Assembly (NCBI GenBank): GCA_021199975.1
Contig: JAJQHF010000122.1
Location: forward strand, 1 to 15,409
DNA: 15,409 nucleotides
Source: Candidatus Gastranaerophilales bacterium
Lineage (GTDB): Bacteria > Cyanobacteriota > Vampirovibrionia > Gastranaerophilales > Gastranaerophilaceae
Reading direction: 5' to 3'
The notes under the pieces were generated by a model. It saw nothing but the letters and a program-made list of their open reading frames with translations, made no database searches and had not been told where the DNA came from. Each line of letters opens with the position of its first letter. The stretch's first letter is position 1. Positions 14,001 to 15,409 of the stretch are shown piece by piece. The position numbers and the translations under genes are program-made.

Positions 14001-14767
14001 TTAAAAATGGTGATTCTGACGCTCTAGAAGAAGAAATAAAAAATAATATTATATCAATATTTGATACAGATGATGAAACAGGTAACTATATCTATACACC
14101 TCAAGCAATAATTGAATTTCTAAATGAAGTGAATGAATATACTAATAACACTTATGATGAAGATAATTCTCCTAACTATGTGAAAGATGCTTTAGAGTTT
14201 TCGTCATCTACAATTAGAGCCATTGTTCAAAACATGGCTACAGATGAATATTCAACAACAGATATTATAGACTTTATGAATAGTCTCACAGAATTAACAG
14301 GTGTTGAATATAGTGAAGAGCTGAGTCAAAAAGAAAAACTTAGTTTATATGAAAATGCATCAACTGAAGGTTCTGAAGCAATAAAAGAATTAAATGATAA
14401 AATAAGTGCAGCAGACTTAGCAGGTAATATTATAGAAAATCATTTTGATGATGAAGAAGAAAAAACAAGATTAAAGGAATTAATGTCTTATGTTTGTTGC
14501 AATTACGATTTATCAGGTGATAATGACTATGGAGTAAATGATGATGTAACAGATTTAAGAAAACAAGACATATATGAAGAAAGTGATTCTGACAAGAAAA
14601 AACTTCAAAAAATTCTAGATAGTGATCTTTCCACTAATCAAAAATTATATTTAATTGATCAAATTTTTGACAGTACTGATGCATTAGTAGATACATGTGA
14701 AAATATGTTATGGCCTGGTAATAAACAAAAATATCTTAAGGAATTAATTAGTTTATATGGTGGTTAG
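11096..14767 (+). CDS. Giant acidic repeat protein with coiled coil and Ca-binding-like motif
   Basis: 1223 aa, extremely rich in Asp and Glu. AAAAGGAG seven bases before the ATG fixes the start. There is no signal peptide or membrane segment. Residues about 35-245 are coiled coil (heptads in 85-110, 140-195 and 210-247). At 275-282 IDEDGDGE and at 304-315 GVDGEISQAELE resemble EF-hand/haemolysin-type Ca loops. At 548-560 DPNLIYTGATITL resembles the end of a LysM domain. From about 600 on, divergent helical repeats of roughly 95-165 residue period occur: 623-679, 790-836 and 885-943, each W-x(3-10)-S-x(2)-I/L-x(3)-A-x(2)-Y followed by a Gly/Asn turn and a Phe. Two more share IIEFLNEVNEYT / IIDFMNSLTELT at 1005 and 1057. 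Cysteines are few (C253, C1134, C1135, C1201). It may be a surface or secreted protein exported without a signal peptide, but no function is shown. It is monocistronic. Confidence 0.9.
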   Translation: MSNEVGNDWLSKLITIPGVTFPASGSGTEALEQDEQSLFAQISNLEQTQSYEDMENSFLEVSSARVEQLNGEKTAIMQDMTAQQETVNDLSSSISEQNQTISTISQSLSSLTAPNQSDYAVTETDEDGNTTTTYPGYDDALAEYNAQLAELQNQLSAAEEQLEQLSSDLETAQRTIEDLSDSLNAVTQELQDLSSEEGNEEVNDENQEEDESEAQLAELQEQLDSVQAELAEAKAAEAVAKEEIEQKQNGEECLTDPIGFTVGEGDDEVTYEFFIDEDGDGELSSTSEFLGADNGISELTKLAGVDGEISQAELEAAGVQVVKRDADGNIEVMSIEDALKDAGYDTTGDISITIDDNIDENDTDGQEFDIEAGTDTINAHSTYEKGKNLADEYGIDYTLTDEVDENSIEKDDTVDDGELVYHGSSDSEGAYTYETEDKDGNTTSYEVSVDKDGKYIVGDEIETSSSASGLYTDDTRIETGENGAYVEVEAWAGDEGENSSLYGIIENSYDFDAIEQAYTSAGKEYNYTEVRDTLLNAIVNNSDNNITDPNLIYTGATITLADPYETLDLKKPETTGDVSDGSTVSDDENSEEEKPDLSEDDVKKLSNALFYGTEEDDKDADEIWQETDFSQYSDETIADIATEYNKIAEEKGEDTNFISKAESTTNDEQFNTIVNSLVSQSEEEETDGEVTDMLIKSINNELEKGETTLLDSVINSENTTALQNLINNYEISKGESLAAAISNVGIETNSEGEDYAEKISGILDYVEISEENLALIQTLTGDDETAAEEAWSEIISMSDEELSEFAKAYDSENGSGSFIEAVNGKNSIYNQIRAAVKNVEANEDADMNTPIITSTAIEDLTTIEEQEEQLTIGDIIDTLKDSNTDWNEYFTSLNLTSQQIADVAKVYNDNITAPQNNFVKQLENSYEGYKGENEYTELLDRVYNSEGEVPNQSYKDTLDTIERYIDDIVKNGDSDALEEEIKNNIISIFDTDDETGNYIYTPQAIIEFLNEVNEYTNNTYDEDNSPNYVKDALEFSSSTIRAIVQNMATDEYSTTDIIDFMNSLTELTGVEYSEELSQKEKLSLYENASTEGSEAIKELNDKISAADLAGNIIENHFDDEEEKTRLKELMSYVCCNYDLSGDNDYGVNDDVTDLRKQDIYEESDSDKKKLQKILDSDLSTNQKLYLIDQIFDSTDALVDTCENMLWPGNKQKYLKELISLYGG

Positions 14768-14789
14768 ATGAAGAAGAATAAATAAATTA

Positions 14790-14829
14790 AAAAAATAGGA
14801 ATTAAATTATAGATTAATTCCTATTTTTT
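14790..14829 (+). terminator. Intrinsic terminator of the giant gene
   Basis: A perfect 16-bp stem, AAAAAATAGGAATTAA (14790-14805) with 14814-14829, and an 8-nt loop, lies 23 bp after the stop and ends in T6. Being flanked by A and T runs, it may also work in reverse for the transposase on the other strand. Confidence 0.9.
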
Positions 14830-14893
14830 GTTTAAAATGAAATACATAAATTTTTTGTACTTCAAAATAAACAGCACCATTGTTTAATAGCCT

Positions 14894-14915
14894 GTAGGGT
14901 GCAAATTTTTGCACC
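14894..14915. repeat. REP-like element: GTAG plus hairpin
   Basis: GTAG (14894-14897) is followed directly by the 8-bp stem GGTGCAAA (14898-14905) / TTTGCACC (14908-14915) with a 2-nt spacer. A GTAG tetranucleotide 5' of a stem-loop is the defining feature of REP sequences recognised by REP-associated tyrosine transposases, and such a transposase gene ends 25 bp away. Only one copy was seen in the window. Confidence 0.6.
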
Positions 14916-14939
14916 GAAACAATTCAAAAATACCCAATA

Positions 14940-15409
14940 TTATTCAAAACATAAATCACAAATATTATACTTATTATCCGCATTGCACCAATTAATGTCA
15001 TAATATCCGTTTTTAACAAATTTATGAAAAGATGAAAACTTCCAATTTTTTGGCGGAATATTGTAATGTTTTATTGAATTATAATGAATATAATCAATAT
15101 GTTTATATAAATCTTCTTCATTTCTTATTATATGGTCATAATATCTTCTCTGCCAAATACCTTTCTCTCCTCTTTTTATTGCAGAAAATGATAAATTCTT
15201 ATCACAAAAAGATTTATCAATATTTTTTGAAAAATTAAATTTTACATTCTTTATTATTTGAGGAATTTCTTTTGAATTGTTTGATGAAATTATTAAATGA
15301 CAATGATTTTCCAAAACCGTAATTGCAATTATTTCAAAATTATATTTAACTTTTGCATATTTAAAACTTTGTCTAAGATTATCAATATTTTGTATTAATA
15401 TATTTCTCC
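14940..15409 (-). CDS. REP-associated tyrosine (Y1, IS200/IS605-like) transposase, 5' end outside window
   Basis: 155 residues are visible; the frame is open to the window edge (first full codon 15407-15405), so the N-terminus is missing. It is a single-strand DNA nuclease of the HUH family. The HUH pair is H35 and H37 (LENHCHLIIS, counting from the edge; the family norm is PNHVHLL). GIWQRRYYDHIIRNEEDLYKH leads into HIDYIHYNSIKH (about 103-114), the helix carrying the catalytic tyrosine, and WKFSSFHKFVKNGYY follows as in the RAYT group. The protein ends CNADNKYNICDLCFE, with a Cys-rich tip. An apparent TTG start at 15314 falls inside the HUH strand and is not real. No terminal inverted repeats of a full insertion sequence are seen, typical of domesticated RAYT genes. 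The nearby GTAG hairpin is its likely substrate. Confidence 0.9.
   Translation of the reverse strand, partial: RNILIQNIDNLRQSFKYAKVKYNFEIIAITVLENHCHLIISSNNSKEIPQIIKNVKFNFSKNIDKSFCDKNLSFSAIKRGEKGIWQRRYYDHIIRNEEDLYKHIDYIHYNSIKHYNIPPKNWKFSSFHKFVKNGYYDINWCNADNKYNICDLCFE

Noticed and set aside
14940..15314. Transposase as a complete 124-aa protein
   Set aside because: The apparent start is a TTG inside the HUH strand; the open frame continues with family-like sequence to the window edge, so the gene is cut by the window rather than truncated.
1..15409. tRNA, rRNA or CRISPR arrays
   Set aside because: No tRNA T-loop/acceptor pattern, no rRNA sequence and no regularly spaced repeats were seen on either strand.

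Overview
The window is AT-rich (roughly two-thirds A+T by eye), with short intergenic gaps, AAGGAG-type ribosome binding sites and A/T-rich hairpin terminators. The gene mix suggests a low-GC anaerobe: a pyrophosphate-driven ion pump, a small [4Fe-4S] ferredoxin, quinolinate synthase, a DtxR-type regulator, a 506-residue lineage-specific membrane protein, a very acidic 1223-residue protein and a REP-associated transposase. A gut Vampirovibrionia/Melainabacteria (Gastranaerophilales-like) genome is my best guess. This rests on overall resemblance; there is no rRNA or other phylogenetic marker in the window.

Layout. 1-780: a pentapeptide-repeat protein (+) behind a leader with an inverted repeat, ending in a terminator shared with the convergent hppA. 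793-3213 (-): a membrane pyrophosphatase with a signal peptide and a divergent active-site loop. 3286-4927 (-): a CgeB-like glycosyltransferase whose end overlaps an OmpR-type response regulator; its promoter places the transcript start on the ATG. 5045-5221 (-): a 58-aa ferredoxin. 5325-6906 (-): nadA behind an SGNH esterase. 6991-7512 (+): a DtxR-family protein with a cysteine-rich tail, divergent from the esterase across a tandem 10-bp repeat. 7509-9029 (-): the 506-aa membrane protein. 9306-10493 (-): deoB (phosphopentomutase). 10494-11095: a 602-bp gap holding a candidate small RNA (-) and the promoter of the giant gene. 11096-14767 (+): the acidic repeat protein. 14894-15409: a GTAG-headed REP-like hairpin and a REP-associated tyrosine transposase (-) running off the window edge.

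The most interesting signal is the leader of the 506-aa gene (9030-9226, - strand). It has a TTGACA promoter and a 24-codon leader ORF with a ribosome binding site and three consecutive Cys (TGT) codons. These lie immediately before segment A of an A:B / B:C / C:D set of mutually exclusive hairpins, and C:D is followed by seven U just before the structural gene's ribosome binding site. This is the full architecture of amino-acid (cysteine) transcription attenuation, attached to a gene of unknown function.

Second is a run of nine C between the -35 and -10 regions of the giant gene, the arrangement used for promoter phase variation.

The genes do not form one pathway. Several do touch iron-sulfur or cysteine chemistry (ferredoxin, NadA, the Cys-tailed regulator, the Cys leader peptide). 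Any functional link between them is speculation.
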